From contig CAZPSH010000015.1 of assembly GCA_964589625.1 (NCBI GenBank), forward strand, positions 1-64,000: a DNA stretch of 64,000 nucleotides. The letters are read 5' to 3'. How positions within the stretch are numbered: position 1 is the first letter of the stretch; each line of letters starts with the position of its first letter. This document shows, in pieces, positions 51,380-59,830 of this stretch. The position numbers and the translations under genes are program-made. The notes below the pieces were generated by a model. It was given only the letters and a program-made list of their open reading frames with translations, did not search any database and was not told where the DNA came from. The DNA is from JBFLVU01 sp964589625. GTDB lineage: Bacteria > Acidobacteriota > UBA4820 > DSQY01.

Positions 51380-52648
51380 TTAAACGGCGCCCGCGATGTC
51401 CTTTCTGAAATGCATTCCTTCGAATCCGATCCGGGCGGCAGCGGCGTAGGCCCGATCCCGGGCGACGGCCACTGTGGAACCGAGGGCCGTCACGTTGAGG
51501 ACGCGGCCCCCCGAGGTGACGGGCTGGCCGCCCTCGCGGCGGGTCCCCGCGTGGAAAACGGTGACGCCCTCCAGCGACTCCGCCTCCGCGATCCCCCGGA
51601 TGGGGCGCCCCTTGGGGTAGGACCCCGGATAGCCCTCGGAGCAGAGGACGACGGTGACGGCCGCCTCGGGCTTCCACACCAACCGCATCCGTTGCAGGAT
51701 GCCCGTGGCGCAGGCCCAGAGAATTTCCGCCAGGTCCGTATCGAGCCGCGGAAGGACCACCTGCGTCTCCGGATCGCCGAGACGGCAGTTGAACTCGAGG
51801 ACCTTGGGACCGGACGGGGTCAGCATCAGACCCGCGTAGAGCACGCCCCGGAAGGGCGTGCCCTCCCGGCGCATGGCTTCGAGCGTGGGGGCGATGATCT
51901 CTCGCACGGACCGGTCGAGCAGGTCTGTGTCCAGGGCTCCAGCGGGACAGAACGCGCCCATCCCGCCCGTGTTGGGTCCCGTGTCGCCGTCCCCCACGCG
52001 CTTGAAATCCCGGGCCGGAGGCATGAGCGCGAAATCCTCTCCGTCCGTGAAGACCATCAGCGAGGCCTCCTCGCCTGAAAGGAACTCCTCCACCAGCATG
52101 CGGTCTCCCGCGGCGCCGAAGGCTTTGCGAACCAGGATTTCCTCGGACCCAGCGAGGGCCTCTTCGCGGCTCGCGCAGATGAGGACCCCCTTGCCCGCCG
52201 CCAGCCCGTCGGCCTTAAGAACCAGTGGGAAGGGGCCGGAGTAGGATTTTAGGTACTCCCGAGCCGCTCCGCCGTCCTCAAAGACGCGGAAGCCTCCCGT
52301 CGGGATTCGGTTTCGAACGCAGAACTCCTTGGCGAACACCTTGGAGGACTCGAGGCGCGCCGCTCCAGCCGTGGGCCCGAAGCAGGCGATCCCCTCCCGG
52401 GCAAGAGCGTCGGCCAGCCCCATGGCGAGCGGTACTTCGGGGCCTACGGCCACGAGGTCCGCGCGCTCCTCTCCGGCGAGCGCCACCAGGCCGGATACGT
52501 CCTCGGCGGAGACGTCGGCCGTAGGGATTTGTCCGTCCGCCCCGCCGTTCCCCGGCGCCCAGACCAGACGCTCCACGCGCGGCGAACGGGACAGCGCCCG
52601 GGCCATCGCGTGCTCCCTGCCTCCGCCTCCCACGAGAAGGACTCGCAT
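51380..52648 (-). CDS. purD: Phosphoribosylamine-glycine ligase (GARS)
   Basis: PurD joins phosphoribosylamine and glycine with ATP in purine synthesis. The 422-residue ATP-grasp protein starts MRVLLVGGGGREHAMARALS, with LAAGKGVLICASREEALAGS, the metal/ATP motif VLYAGLMLTPSGPKVLEFNC and RLGDPETQVVLPRLDTDLAE. The start at 52648 (GGGGG-rich site upstream) fits the family N-terminus; a four-codon extension is possible. It is the first gene of the minus-strand run leading to folK. Confidence 0.93.
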   Translation of the reverse strand: MRVLLVGGGGREHAMARALSRSPRVERLVWAPGNGGADGQIPTADVSAEDVSGLVALAGEERADLVAVGPEVPLAMGLADALAREGIACFGPTAGAARLESSKVFAKEFCVRNRIPTGGFRVFEDGGAAREYLKSYSGPFPLVLKADGLAAGKGVLICASREEALAGSEEILVRKAFGAAGDRMLVEEFLSGEEASLMVFTDGEDFALMPPARDFKRVGDGDTGPNTGGMGAFCPAGALDTDLLDRSVREIIAPTLEAMRREGTPFRGVLYAGLMLTPSGPKVLEFNCRLGDPETQVVLPRLDTDLAEILWACATGILQRMRLVWKPEAAVTVVLCSEGYPGSYPKGRPIRGIAEAESLEGVTVFHAGTRREGGQPVTSGGRVLNVTALGSTVAVARDRAYAAAARIGFEGMHFRKDIAGAV

Positions 52649-52756
52649 CTGGACCCCCATTAAGGCTTCATTCTAAAGGGGAAATCGGTATGGGGTCAAG
52701 GCGATTTCGGCCGGGGCCTGGGCGGTGGGGCACAAGGCCGAATGGGGCGGTTGGGG

Positions 52757-54340
52757 TCACCCGCCGGATGCGGCCACCCGGTTTCTGCCCCTGTCCTTCG
52801 CCTGGTAAAGGGCGTCGTCGGCGCCCTTTAAGAGCGTCAGAAGGGAGCCGAAGGGACGCGGGAAGGAGGCCACGCCCACGCTCACGGTGACGGGGGCCGG
52901 AAGGACCGACGCGCCTCCCCAGGGCAGGCATTCCACCGAGCGGCGGATGCGCTCGGCCACCGCCACAGCTTCCCCGGGCGGACAGCCCGGGAGGATGACG
53001 GTAAACTCTTCGCCTCCGTACCGGCAAAGGAGGTCGATGTCCCTCAACTCCGCCTGCATGCGGTGTGCCGCCTCCTTCAGGACCAGGTCACCGGCCGGGT
53101 GCCCGTACGTATCGTTGATCTTCTTGAAGTGGTCGAGGTCCACCATGAGGAGGGAGAGGGGCTTGCCCTCCCTTTGGGACCGGCTCAGCTCCTTGGGGAG
53201 TTCGGCGTCGAAATGCCGGCGGTTGTATAACCCCGTGAGGCCGTCCAGGGTGGCAAACCTTTCGTGGTGCTTCTGGAGAAGAGCCAGGTGGAGGAGGGCC
53301 GCCACCTGCTCGATGAAGCGTCCGGCGGCGCGGCGCCCCACTTCGGTGAAGGGCGTCGCTTCGCGCCCCACGACGCCGATGATGCCGAACTGCTCGTCGC
53401 CGGAGGAGAGGGGGTGGAGGTAGGACACGGCGCCCGGGGGGAACGGTTCCCCGCGGAAGAGGACGGGCATGGCCGTGTCGCGGCTCGCGGCCCCCTCCAG
53501 GTACAGCGGCTCCCCGCCCTTCATCAGGACCCAGTACGCCCACGTCTGGCGGTCCATGTACCGGAAGCTCTCCGGAACCTCGAACTTCTTGGTCTCGATG
53601 TAGGCGTACTGGAAGCGTGGGCTTCGGATGACGGTGAAGGCGTAGAGGGCGGGCAGTAGGTCGAAGAGATGGTCCAGGACGCACCCGGCCATGGCGTCGG
53701 GTTCCTTCTGCCGCACCATCTGTTCGAGCCCCCGCGCCAGGCGTTCGCCCTCGTCGCTCCGCGAGGACAGCGCGTGGAAGTGGGCCGCGAAGCCCTCCCA
53801 GGAGTCGTAGATCCGGGTCGCGCGGACGAGGAGCCCCACCTCCTCGGGCAGGAAGGGCTGCCCGGCCGTCCGGTGGAGGGAGAGAAGGGCCCTCGCCTTC
53901 CCGCGGTGAATCACGGGGGCCATCGCCCAGGACACCGCATCGGTGCGGCCGGGGAGATAACCGACGACCTGGGGATGGACCGAATCGGCCGTGACCTCCC
54001 TCTCCCCGTCCAGGGCGAGAACGGCAAGACCTTCCCTCCTGGCAACGACCTCGGACGTTTTCAACCCCGGGTTCGTCGCCGAAACCCTCCACCCTTCCCG
54101 GTCGGGCACCAGGCACACGGCCCCCTCCGCCCCCGTGGCCTGCCGCACGAGGCCCAGGAACTGGCACGAGAGCGCCCTCCAGTCGGGCGGGCGGTGGCCG
54201 TCCACCAGGGCGCCTTCGGGGGGACACGGAGGCACAGCAACTTCCCGGGAACGTTTGCGGAGGAACACGGCGGCGCCCCCCACGAATCCCAGGAGGAGAC
54301 CCACCGCCCCCGCGAGGACTGCGATCAGCGCCGGAGCCAT
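52757..54340 (-). CDS. GGDEF diguanylate cyclase with N-terminal membrane helix and GAF-like sensor
   Basis: The C-terminal GGDEF domain (about 355-527) makes c-di-GMP: LDGLTGLYNRRHFDAEL, LLMVDLDHFKKINDTYGHPA and the active loop RYGGEEF with an intact signature (GGEEF variant). Residues about 60-330 carry a GAF-like region (TGAEGAVCLVPDREGWRVSA; GIIGVVGREATPFTEVGRRA) that could sense a ligand. One hydrophobic segment (LIAVLAGAVGLLLGFVGG) lies at the N-terminus. The start at 54340 overlaps the VanZ gene end by 16 bases. No c-di-GMP inhibitory RxxD is obvious. Confidence 0.87.
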   Translation of the reverse strand: MAPALIAVLAGAVGLLLGFVGGAAVFLRKRSREVAVPPCPPEGALVDGHRPPDWRALSCQFLGLVRQATGAEGAVCLVPDREGWRVSATNPGLKTSEVVARREGLAVLALDGEREVTADSVHPQVVGYLPGRTDAVSWAMAPVIHRGKARALLSLHRTAGQPFLPEEVGLLVRATRIYDSWEGFAAHFHALSSRSDEGERLARGLEQMVRQKEPDAMAGCVLDHLFDLLPALYAFTVIRSPRFQYAYIETKKFEVPESFRYMDRQTWAYWVLMKGGEPLYLEGAASRDTAMPVLFRGEPFPPGAVSYLHPLSSGDEQFGIIGVVGREATPFTEVGRRAAGRFIEQVAALLHLALLQKHHERFATLDGLTGLYNRRHFDAELPKELSRSQREGKPLSLLMVDLDHFKKINDTYGHPAGDLVLKEAAHRMQAELRDIDLLCRYGGEEFTVILPGCPPGEAVAVAERIRRSVECLPWGGASVLPAPVTVSVGVASFPRPFGSLLTLLKGADDALYQAKDRGRNRVAASGG

Positions 54341-54693
54341 GTCCAGAGACCCCACGAGCAGACGCCGAGGACGGCTCCGGCCGTGTCGTTGACCCAATCC
54401 ATCGGATCGGGCATGCGGCCGGGCACGAAGGCCTGGTGAAATTCGTCGAGACCGCCCAGCAGGACGGCAAGGACCAGGGCGGAAGCGAGGACTTGAGGGG
54501 CCGCCTTCCCCTGCGCGCCGGCCTGGAGGGCCCGCGCCAGCAGGAGCCCGAGCAAGGCGTACTCGGGTACGTGGAGGAGGTTCGCCTCCAGGCCGGAGGG
54601 GAGGGGCGGGTGGGTCATGTGCGAGAGGAGCGTGATCAGGAGGACGTAGAGGAGGGGGGGGAGCCAGTACCTCGCGAAGTGCCGTAAGGTCAC
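54325..54693 (-). CDS. VanZ-like membrane protein
   Basis: The 122-residue protein has four hydrophobic segments and the VanZ hallmark DEFHQAFVPGRMPDPMDWVN DTAGAVLG in the last half. VanZ-family proteins confer low-level teicoplanin resistance in enterococci, but their general role is unknown. It starts with GTG overlapping the preceding small gene by four bases (GTGA) and ends inside the diguanylate cyclase N-terminus. Confidence 0.82.
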   Translation of the reverse strand: MTLRHFARYWLPPLLYVLLITLLSHMTHPPLPSGLEANLLHVPEYALLGLLLARALQAGAQGKAAPQVLASALVLAVLLGGLDEFHQAFVPGRMPDPMDWVNDTAGAVLGVCSWGLWTWLRR

Positions 54694-54866
54694 GGCCCCG
54701 TCCAGAACATGAGGTAGGCGAAGGCCAGGGAACCCAGGATCATCCAGCCGAGGGTCTTGGCCACGGAAATCAAAAAACTCCGCCGGTCCCGGTGGTTGAG
54801 CGTGGCGAAGAAGAGGGCCGTGAGGGCGGAGAAGGCGAGCAGGGAAAAGAAGTGATCCCTCAGCAT
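54690..54866 (-). CDS. 58-residue two-span membrane protein
   Basis: The protein has segments MLRDHFFSLLAFSALTALFF and LGWMILGSLAFAYLMFW with a basic loop (NHRDRRSF) between, so it is a small double-span membrane protein. Its start overlaps the preceding gene by one base (TGATG) and its stop overlaps VanZ, which supports a real coupled gene. Function is unknown. Confidence 0.65.
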   Translation of the reverse strand: MLRDHFFSLLAFSALTALFFATLNHRDRRSFLISVAKTLGWMILGSLAFAYLMFWTGP

Positions 54867-55258
54867 CACTCCTTCCTCCCCACGGCGATGTCGAAGGCGT
54901 CCATGATGAGGAGCATGTTCATCAGCCCCGCCGCGACGAGGAAGGTGCTGCCGTACCCGAACATCACGTCGGTCACGGCCTCGGGCCGGAGGGCTCCCCA
55001 GCCCGCCAGCCGGCCGCCGAAATACAGAAGACCGAGGCCGGCCTGGGCGACGCCCCCGAGCCGGTACAGCCAGTTGGGGGCGTCGAAGGGGAAGAGGGCG
55101 CCGCTGAGGTGCAATCCGATGGCGTAGGTCGCTCCCACGATCGCGAAGAAGGCCGCGGCCCGTCCCTTCCGGCCCAGGCAGAGGTGCGACAAGCCCGGGA
55201 TGAGCAGGGTCGGAAGGGCGCACGCGTAGGCCTTCCAGCGCGGGAAGCCGGGACGCAT
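54866..55258 (-). CDS. DUF6677-like membrane protein
   Basis: The 130-residue protein has four hydrophobic segments. Its opening LPTLLIPGLSHLCLGRKGRA resembles the DUF6677 family pattern from memory (PG-x-GH-x-YLG-RK). No enzymatic motif is visible. It begins one base after the rplI stop and continues into the small two-span gene with a one-base overlap, so it is cotranscribed with the ribosomal genes. Confidence 0.65.
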   Translation of the reverse strand: MRPGFPRWKAYACALPTLLIPGLSHLCLGRKGRAAAFFAIVGATYAIGLHLSGALFPFDAPNWLYRLGGVAQAGLGLLYFGGRLAGWGALRPEAVTDVMFGYGSTFLVAAGLMNMLLIMDAFDIAVGRKE

Positions 55259-55259
55259 C

Positions 55260-55706
55260 CTACTCTTCTTTAATTACGCGGAGGCGGACCTTGGGGGCCA
55301 CCTCGTGGTGGAGGCGCACGGGGATTTCGTACTCGCCGAGCTTCTTTATGGGCTCGTGGAGGAGGATCTTCCGCTTGTCCACGGTGAAGCCCTTCTCGCG
55401 AAGGAGGTCCGCCACGTCGGTGGGCGTCACGGACCCGTACAGTACGTCCTGGTCGCCCGCGCGCTTGAGCACGGTGAGCTCGACGGCCTGCATCTTCTCC
55501 GCCAGGGCCGCCGCCTCCTCCTTCTCCCTGAGCTGGCGGGTCTCGTACATACGGCGCTCCTGCTCCAGCACCTTGACGGCGCCGGGCGTGTACCGCATGG
55601 CCAGCCCCTTGGGGAGGAGGTAGTTGCGGGCGTAACCGTCCTTCACGATGACGACGGCGCCCCGCTGTCCGAGGTTGTCGAGGTTCTCTTTCAGAATGAC
55701 TTTCAT
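55260..55706 (-). CDS. rplI: 50S ribosomal protein bL9
   Basis: The 148-residue protein has the N-terminal domain MKVILKENLDNLGQRGAVVI with VKDGYARNYLLPKGLA, a long linker helix (ETRQLREKEEAAALAEKM), and the C-terminal domain (LYGSVTPTDVADLLREKG). bL9 binds 23S rRNA helix 76. It lies 14 bases after rpsR. Confidence 0.96.
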   Translation of the reverse strand: MKVILKENLDNLGQRGAVVIVKDGYARNYLLPKGLAMRYTPGAVKVLEQERRMYETRQLREKEEAAALAEKMQAVELTVLKRAGDQDVLYGSVTPTDVADLLREKGFTVDKRKILLHEPIKKLGEYEIPVRLHHEVAPKVRLRVIKEE

Positions 55707-55720
55707 GGGGCCCTCCTCCG

Positions 55721-55996
55721 TCAATCCTGGGTGAAGGGGAGCAGGGCGAGCAGACGGGCCCGCTTGATGGCCACGGTGAGCTGCCGCTGGTGGATGGCGC
55801 ACGTGCCCGAGATGCGGCGCGGCACGATCTTCGCACGCTCGCGGAGGTACCCGGAGAGGAGTTTCACGTCCTTGTAGTCGATGAAGGCCACACCCGTGTC
55901 GCAGAACTTGCAGTACTTCTTCCGCTTGAACAGGTAGTCCTTTTTGTAGAAGCGCTTCTTCTTTCCGCTTTTGGCGTCGCGTCTAGGGTCGCCCAT
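55721..55996 (-). CDS. rpsR: 30S ribosomal protein bS18
   Basis: The 91-residue protein has the basic N-terminus, KYCKFCDTGVAFIDYKDVKL with a Cys pair, and RAKIVPRRISGTCAIHQRQL. The CxxC plus later Cys and His suggest the zinc-binding form. It lies nine bases after rpsF. Confidence 0.96.
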   Translation of the reverse strand: MGDPRRDAKSGKKKRFYKKDYLFKRKKYCKFCDTGVAFIDYKDVKLLSGYLRERAKIVPRRISGTCAIHQRQLTVAIKRARLLALLPFTQD

Positions 55997-56005
55997 GGCC
56001 GGTCC

Positions 56006-56413
56006 TCACTCCATATCCTGGTCGTCTTCGGAGTAGCTGTCGCCCACGTCCAAGTCCTCTTCCCCGGCGTGCCGGCGCCGCTTGGCGCTCCGGGCCTTGA
56101 GCTTGGCTTCCGAGCGGACCTCCTCGTCCCGGCGGATGGTCAGGTAGCGCATGACGCTCTCGTTGAGCCTCAGGCGACCCTCCACGCCGGCCACGCAGTC
56201 CTCGGCCTCGGAATCGTACTCGTAGACGACGTAGTACCCCTCCGTGAACTTGCGGATGGGATAGGCGAGCGTCCGCTTTCCCCACCGGTTCACCACGCAG
56301 TTCTGCCCGCCGAACCTCTCCTTGAGGTCCTTCTCGACCAGTGTGACCTGAGCCTCCAGGTCCGTCTCGCCGAGGTTGGGCGGCAACACGACCACCGTCT
56401 CGTAATGTCTCAC
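56006..56413 (-). CDS. rpsF: 30S ribosomal protein bS6 with acidic C-terminal tail
   Basis: The 135-residue protein begins MRHYETVVVLPPNL and carries VNRWGKRTLAYPIRKFTEGY and VMRYLTIRRDEEV. The C-terminus is an acidic tail (EEDLDVGDSYSEDDQDME); in other bacteria bS6 tails receive added glutamates. bS6 pairs with bS18 on the ribosome, encoded next. Confidence 0.95.
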   Translation of the reverse strand: MRHYETVVVLPPNLGETDLEAQVTLVEKDLKERFGGQNCVVNRWGKRTLAYPIRKFTEGYYVVYEYDSEAEDCVAGVEGRLRLNESVMRYLTIRRDEEVRSEAKLKARSAKRRRHAGEEDLDVGDSYSEDDQDME

Positions 56414-56513
56414 GTCTTGACCTCCTTATGGCCTAGCCCCCTCCACGTCCGGGAGGAGGAAGAAGGCTTGGAAATCATAGCACAGGCGCCTCCCCGCTGT
56501 CCAGGAAGGAAAG

Positions 56514-57116
56514 TTACTCTTCCGTCCCGGGGGTCGGCTTCTCTCTCCTGTTGTGGCGGTTCATGGCGAGGGGGAACCCCTGGGCCACGGCGTCCAGGAC
56601 CGCGCGGGCGGCCCGTTCGGCGGCCTCCTCGAGCCGGGCGTGCCGCTCGGGATCGAGGGGCGAAAGGAGGTAGTCCACCTGCCCCTCCTTCTCCACCGTC
56701 TCCTCCCGGATCCCCAGGCGCACCCTCGGAAAGTCCCCCGTCCCCAGCTCCCCGAGGATGGATTCCATGCCGTGATGGCCGCCGGCGCCGCCGGAGAGGC
56801 GAAGCCGGACCTGGCCGAAAGGCAGGTCCAGGTCGTCGTAGCAGACGATGACCCTCTCGGACGGAAGGGACTCGCGGCGGGCCAATCGGGCCACGGCGAT
56901 CCCGCTCCGGTTCATGTACGTCATGGGTTTGAGAAGGAGGAAGGTCCTCCCCCGCCACCGGCAGGCGCTGACCTCGGCCTCGCCGTCCCTCGTGAACCGG
57001 GGGCCGCGGCTGAGGCCGCGGACCTTCTCCGCCACCAGGAACCCCGCGTTGTGGGGGGAACGATCGTAGCGGGGCTCGGGATTGCCGAGCCCCGCTACAA
57101 GGTAATCCACGGACAT
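56514..57116 (-). CDS. pth: Peptidyl-tRNA hydrolase
   Basis: Pth frees tRNA from stalled peptidyl-tRNA. The 200-residue enzyme shows YLVAGLGNPEPRYDRSPHNA with the catalytic His, TYMNRSGIAVARL, CYDDLDLPFGQVRLRLSGGAG and the GMESILGELGTGDFPRVRLG block. The start at 57116 is 21 bases after the rplY stop. A strong hairpin lies inside the first codons (57066-57098). It sits between rplY and rpsF in the usual order. Confidence 0.93.
   Translation of the reverse strand: MSVDYLVAGLGNPEPRYDRSPHNAGFLVAEKVRGLSRGPRFTRDGEAEVSACRWRGRTFLLLKPMTYMNRSGIAVARLARRESLPSERVIVCYDDLDLPFGQVRLRLSGGAGGHHGMESILGELGTGDFPRVRLGIREETVEKEGQVDYLLSPLDPERHARLEEAAERAARAVLDAVAQGFPLAMNRHNRREKPTPGTEE
57066..57098 (-). repeat. Perfect 14-bp hairpin in the pth coding start
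   Basis: GTAGCGGGGCTCGG and CCGAGCCCCGCTAC are perfect inverted repeats around a 5-base loop. They lie at nucleotides 19-51 of pth, spanning codons for VAGLGNPEPRY. Part of it follows from the conserved GLGNP, but a 14-bp perfect stem this near a start could restrain translation or be a REP-like insertion. Confidence 0.6.
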
Positions 57117-57137
57117 GGCTGCGGATGCGGAAGGGGG

Positions 57138-57818
57138 CTACTTGCCCTCTTTCTCTTCTTCCGCTTCGGGCTTCTTGCCCTTGCCGATCACCTCGGGCTC
57201 CTGGGACTCGGAGGCGGCCTCCTCGCCGGCGGCTGGGGCGGCCTCGATCCTGGGAGCGGCAATGACGACCACGGGCTGGTTGAGGTCGCTTTCGATGACC
57301 CGGACGCCTTCCTTGAAGGTGAGTTGGGAGACCTTGATGCTGTCACCCACCTTGAGGGGCGTCAGGTCGATGGTGATTCGATCCGGGATGTCCGCCGGAA
57401 GGCACTCTACCTGGACCTCGCGCATGATCACGTCCAGGAGGCCCCCCTCCGTCTTCACCCCGAAGGCCGTCCCCTCGCAAACCACGGGCACGCGCACCTT
57501 CACCTTCTGATCCATCATGATCCGGGTGAAGTCCGCATGGATGAGCTCGTTGGTCACGGGATTGATCTGGATTTCCTTGACCATCACGTGCCGCTGGGCT
57601 TTGGTGCCCTTGAGGGAGAAGAGGAGGATCGTGTTCCTTCCCTTTTCCGATCGGAGGATCTGAATGATCTTTCGGGGATCCACGGCGATGGGAACGGGGT
57701 CCTTGCCCCCGCCGTAGACGATACCGGGGACCAATCCCTTGGATGCGGTCCACTGGCGGCCCTTCTTGCGCACTTCGGGCCGCTGTTCGACCTCGATCTC
57801 GATGAACTGCTGAGACAT
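57138..57818 (-). CDS. rplY: 50S ribosomal protein bL25 (Ctc type)
   Basis: The 226-residue protein has the 5S rRNA-binding N-terminal domain (SQQFIEIEVEQRPEVRKKGR, LVPGIVYGGGKDPVPIAVDP) and the longer C-terminal Ctc domain with a final low-complexity Glu/Lys tail. The start at 57818 has AGGAG upstream and a sigma70-like promoter at 57868-57896. It is the first gene of the run to the diguanylate cyclase. Confidence 0.95.
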   Translation of the reverse strand: MSQQFIEIEVEQRPEVRKKGRQWTASKGLVPGIVYGGGKDPVPIAVDPRKIIQILRSEKGRNTILLFSLKGTKAQRHVMVKEIQINPVTNELIHADFTRIMMDQKVKVRVPVVCEGTAFGVKTEGGLLDVIMREVQVECLPADIPDRITIDLTPLKVGDSIKVSQLTFKEGVRVIESDLNQPVVVIAAPRIEAAPAAGEEAASESQEPEVIGKGKKPEAEEEKEGK

Positions 57819-57867
57819 GGTTCGCTCCTACGGGGTCTTGGGTGCGGGCACCCTGCGTGAAACCATA

Positions 57868-57896
57868 ACGATATCAAAAGATTGGCCCTCTGGCAA
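57868..57896 (-). promoter_or_regulatory. Candidate promoter of the rplY-pth-ribosomal operon
   Basis: On the minus strand TTGCCA (57891-57896, five of six) is followed after 17 bases by TATCGT (57868-57873, four of six). The leader to rplY would be about 45 bases. The opposite strand carries the M1 peptidase gene, whose promoter is not evident. Confidence 0.45.
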
Positions 57897-58012
57897 CCCC
57901 CCCGGCCCAGTTGCCGGTGACTCCCCTGCGGGGCTATTCTTTGGGTCCTCCGGCATCCGGGGACGCACGCCGCGCTCCCCCTGTGCGCCGGACCGTATGG
58001 AAGGGAGCGGCC

Positions 58013-59797
58013 ATGGCCCGCATCGATCCGCACTCCCACTTCGATCCCGAACAGCCCCTCGTCCGGAGGCTCCACTGGAGAGTTTCCGCGAACTTTGCCT
58101 CCCGTCGCCTCGACGGGGAGGCCCGCCTCTTCCTGGACCTTCCTTCCGAGGGCCCCCTCGATTTGGATTCGGACGCTCTGGACATCCGCGACGTGAGGGA
58201 CCAGGAAGACCGCCCGATCCCCTTCCAGGTGGGCGAGCCGGATCCCGTTCTAGGGCGCCGGCTCCGCCTGGAGCTGCCCGCGGGCACCACGGAGGTGGCG
58301 TTGCGATACGCCACCTCCCCGGAGGCCGCCGCCCTCCAGTGGCTGTCCCCCGAGCAGACCGAGGGGCGCGCGGCGCCTTTCCTGTTCAGCCAGTGCCAGC
58401 CCCACCACGCACGCTCCATGGTCCCCTGCCAGGACAGCCCCCGCGTGCGCGTCACTTACCGCGCCGAGATCACGGTCCCCGAAGGGATGCGCGTCGTCAT
58501 GTCGGCGGGGGACGCGGGCGAATCCTCCGGACCCCAGCCGGGTACCCGGACCTTCGCCTTCGAAATGCCCCAGCCCATCCCCTCCTACCTCCTCGCACTC
58601 GCGGCGGGGCGTCTGGAGAGTCGCGAACTGGGCCCCCGCTCGCGCATCTGGGCAGAGCCCGAGACGGTGGAGGCGGCGGCCTTCGAGTTTGCCGAAATCG
58701 AGGGCATGATCACGGCGGCCGAGGGCATTTTCGGACCGTACGAGTGGGACCGGTACGACATGCTGGTCCTCCCCCCCTCCTTCCCGTACGGCGGGATGGA
58801 GAATCCCCGCCTCACCTTCCTTACACCCACCCTGCTGGCCGGAGACCGGTCCCTCGTGGCCGTGGTGGTCCACGAACTCGCCCACTCCTGGACGGGGAAC
58901 CTCGTGACAAACGCCACCATGAACGACTTCTGGCTCAACGAAGGCTTCACCGTCTGGGCCGAGCGGAGGATTTTGGAGGCCCTTCGGGGCGGGGAAGCCG
59001 CCGCCCTCGCATGGGCCATCGGTCAGACGGGCCTGGACCGGTCCCTGGAGCGATTCGGCGCCGATTCCCCGTTCACGAGGCTTCGGACGGACCTTTGGGG
59101 CGTGGATCCCGATTCCATGTACTCCGAGGTGCCCTATGAAAAGGGGGCCCGCCTGGTGGCGCTCCTGGAGCGCACCGTCGGCCGCGACGCCTTCGATGCC
59201 TTCATCCGCGAGTACATTGAGCGCTTCCGGTTCACCTCCATTACCTCCGAGGAGTTCCTCGCCTTCTTGGAGGAGCGGCTGCCCGGTCCCGCGGAGGAAG
59301 TGGGGACGAAGGAATGGGTGTACGGAACGGGGCTTCCCGAGAACGCCCCGCGCTTCACGTCGAAGGGCCTGGCTGCCATCGAGGCCAAGGCCGCCGCGTG
59401 GGCGGAGGGGGTGCGTCCCGCCGAGGCCGACGCCGCCTCCTGGACCCCCGCCGAGACCCTGATCTACTTGCAAAGCCTTCCCAGGCCTCTTCCCGCAGCC
59501 GACTGCGCCCTGTTGGACCGCATCTTCGGCCTCACGCGTCAAGGCAACTACGAGATTCTCGTGGAGTGGCTCACCATCGCCGCCGCTTCCGACTACGCGC
59601 CCGCCTTTCCTCGGATCCGGGAAGTCCTGGGACGCGTGGGGAGGATGAAGTTCCTCAGACCCCTCTACAAGGCCCTGGCCGCCAGCGCCAGGACCCGGGA
59701 GCTGGCCCGGAGCACCTTCGAAACGGTCAAGGAGCGGTACCACGCCCTATCGAGGCGGGTCGCCGAGGTAGAAATGGCCGCCTACCCCGGGGCCTGA
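58013..59797 (+). CDS. M1-family aminopeptidase (leukotriene A4 hydrolase-like)
   Basis: The 594-residue zinc peptidase has the substrate loop SFPYGGMENPRL (GGMEN) and zinc motif VVVHELAHSWTGN with the second Glu in NDFWLNEGFTVWAE, at the usual 18-residue spacing. The C-terminal HEAT-like helical domain is complete (LRPLYKALAASARTRELA). The GGMENP and LNEGFTVW patterns fit the LTA4H/aminopeptidase B subgroup. No signal peptide is seen, so it is cytoplasmic. The start at 58013 (GGAGCGG upstream) excludes a 34-residue extension without homology. Confidence 0.92.
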   Translation: MARIDPHSHFDPEQPLVRRLHWRVSANFASRRLDGEARLFLDLPSEGPLDLDSDALDIRDVRDQEDRPIPFQVGEPDPVLGRRLRLELPAGTTEVALRYATSPEAAALQWLSPEQTEGRAAPFLFSQCQPHHARSMVPCQDSPRVRVTYRAEITVPEGMRVVMSAGDAGESSGPQPGTRTFAFEMPQPIPSYLLALAAGRLESRELGPRSRIWAEPETVEAAAFEFAEIEGMITAAEGIFGPYEWDRYDMLVLPPSFPYGGMENPRLTFLTPTLLAGDRSLVAVVVHELAHSWTGNLVTNATMNDFWLNEGFTVWAERRILEALRGGEAAALAWAIGQTGLDRSLERFGADSPFTRLRTDLWGVDPDSMYSEVPYEKGARLVALLERTVGRDAFDAFIREYIERFRFTSITSEEFLAFLEERLPGPAEEVGTKEWVYGTGLPENAPRFTSKGLAAIEAKAAAWAEGVRPAEADAASWTPAETLIYLQSLPRPLPAADCALLDRIFGLTRQGNYEILVEWLTIAAASDYAPAFPRIREVLGRVGRMKFLRPLYKALAASARTRELARSTFETVKERYHALSRRVAEVEMAAYPGA

Positions 59798-59830
59798 ACG
59801 ATTTCTTCTTTCGATCGGTACAGGCCGGAC

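Noticed and set aside
57819..57910. Search for a tRNA or prs gene upstream of rplY, common in other genomes
   Set aside because: No cloverleaf or CCA-type end and no prs sequence is visible; the M1 peptidase gene is divergent there.
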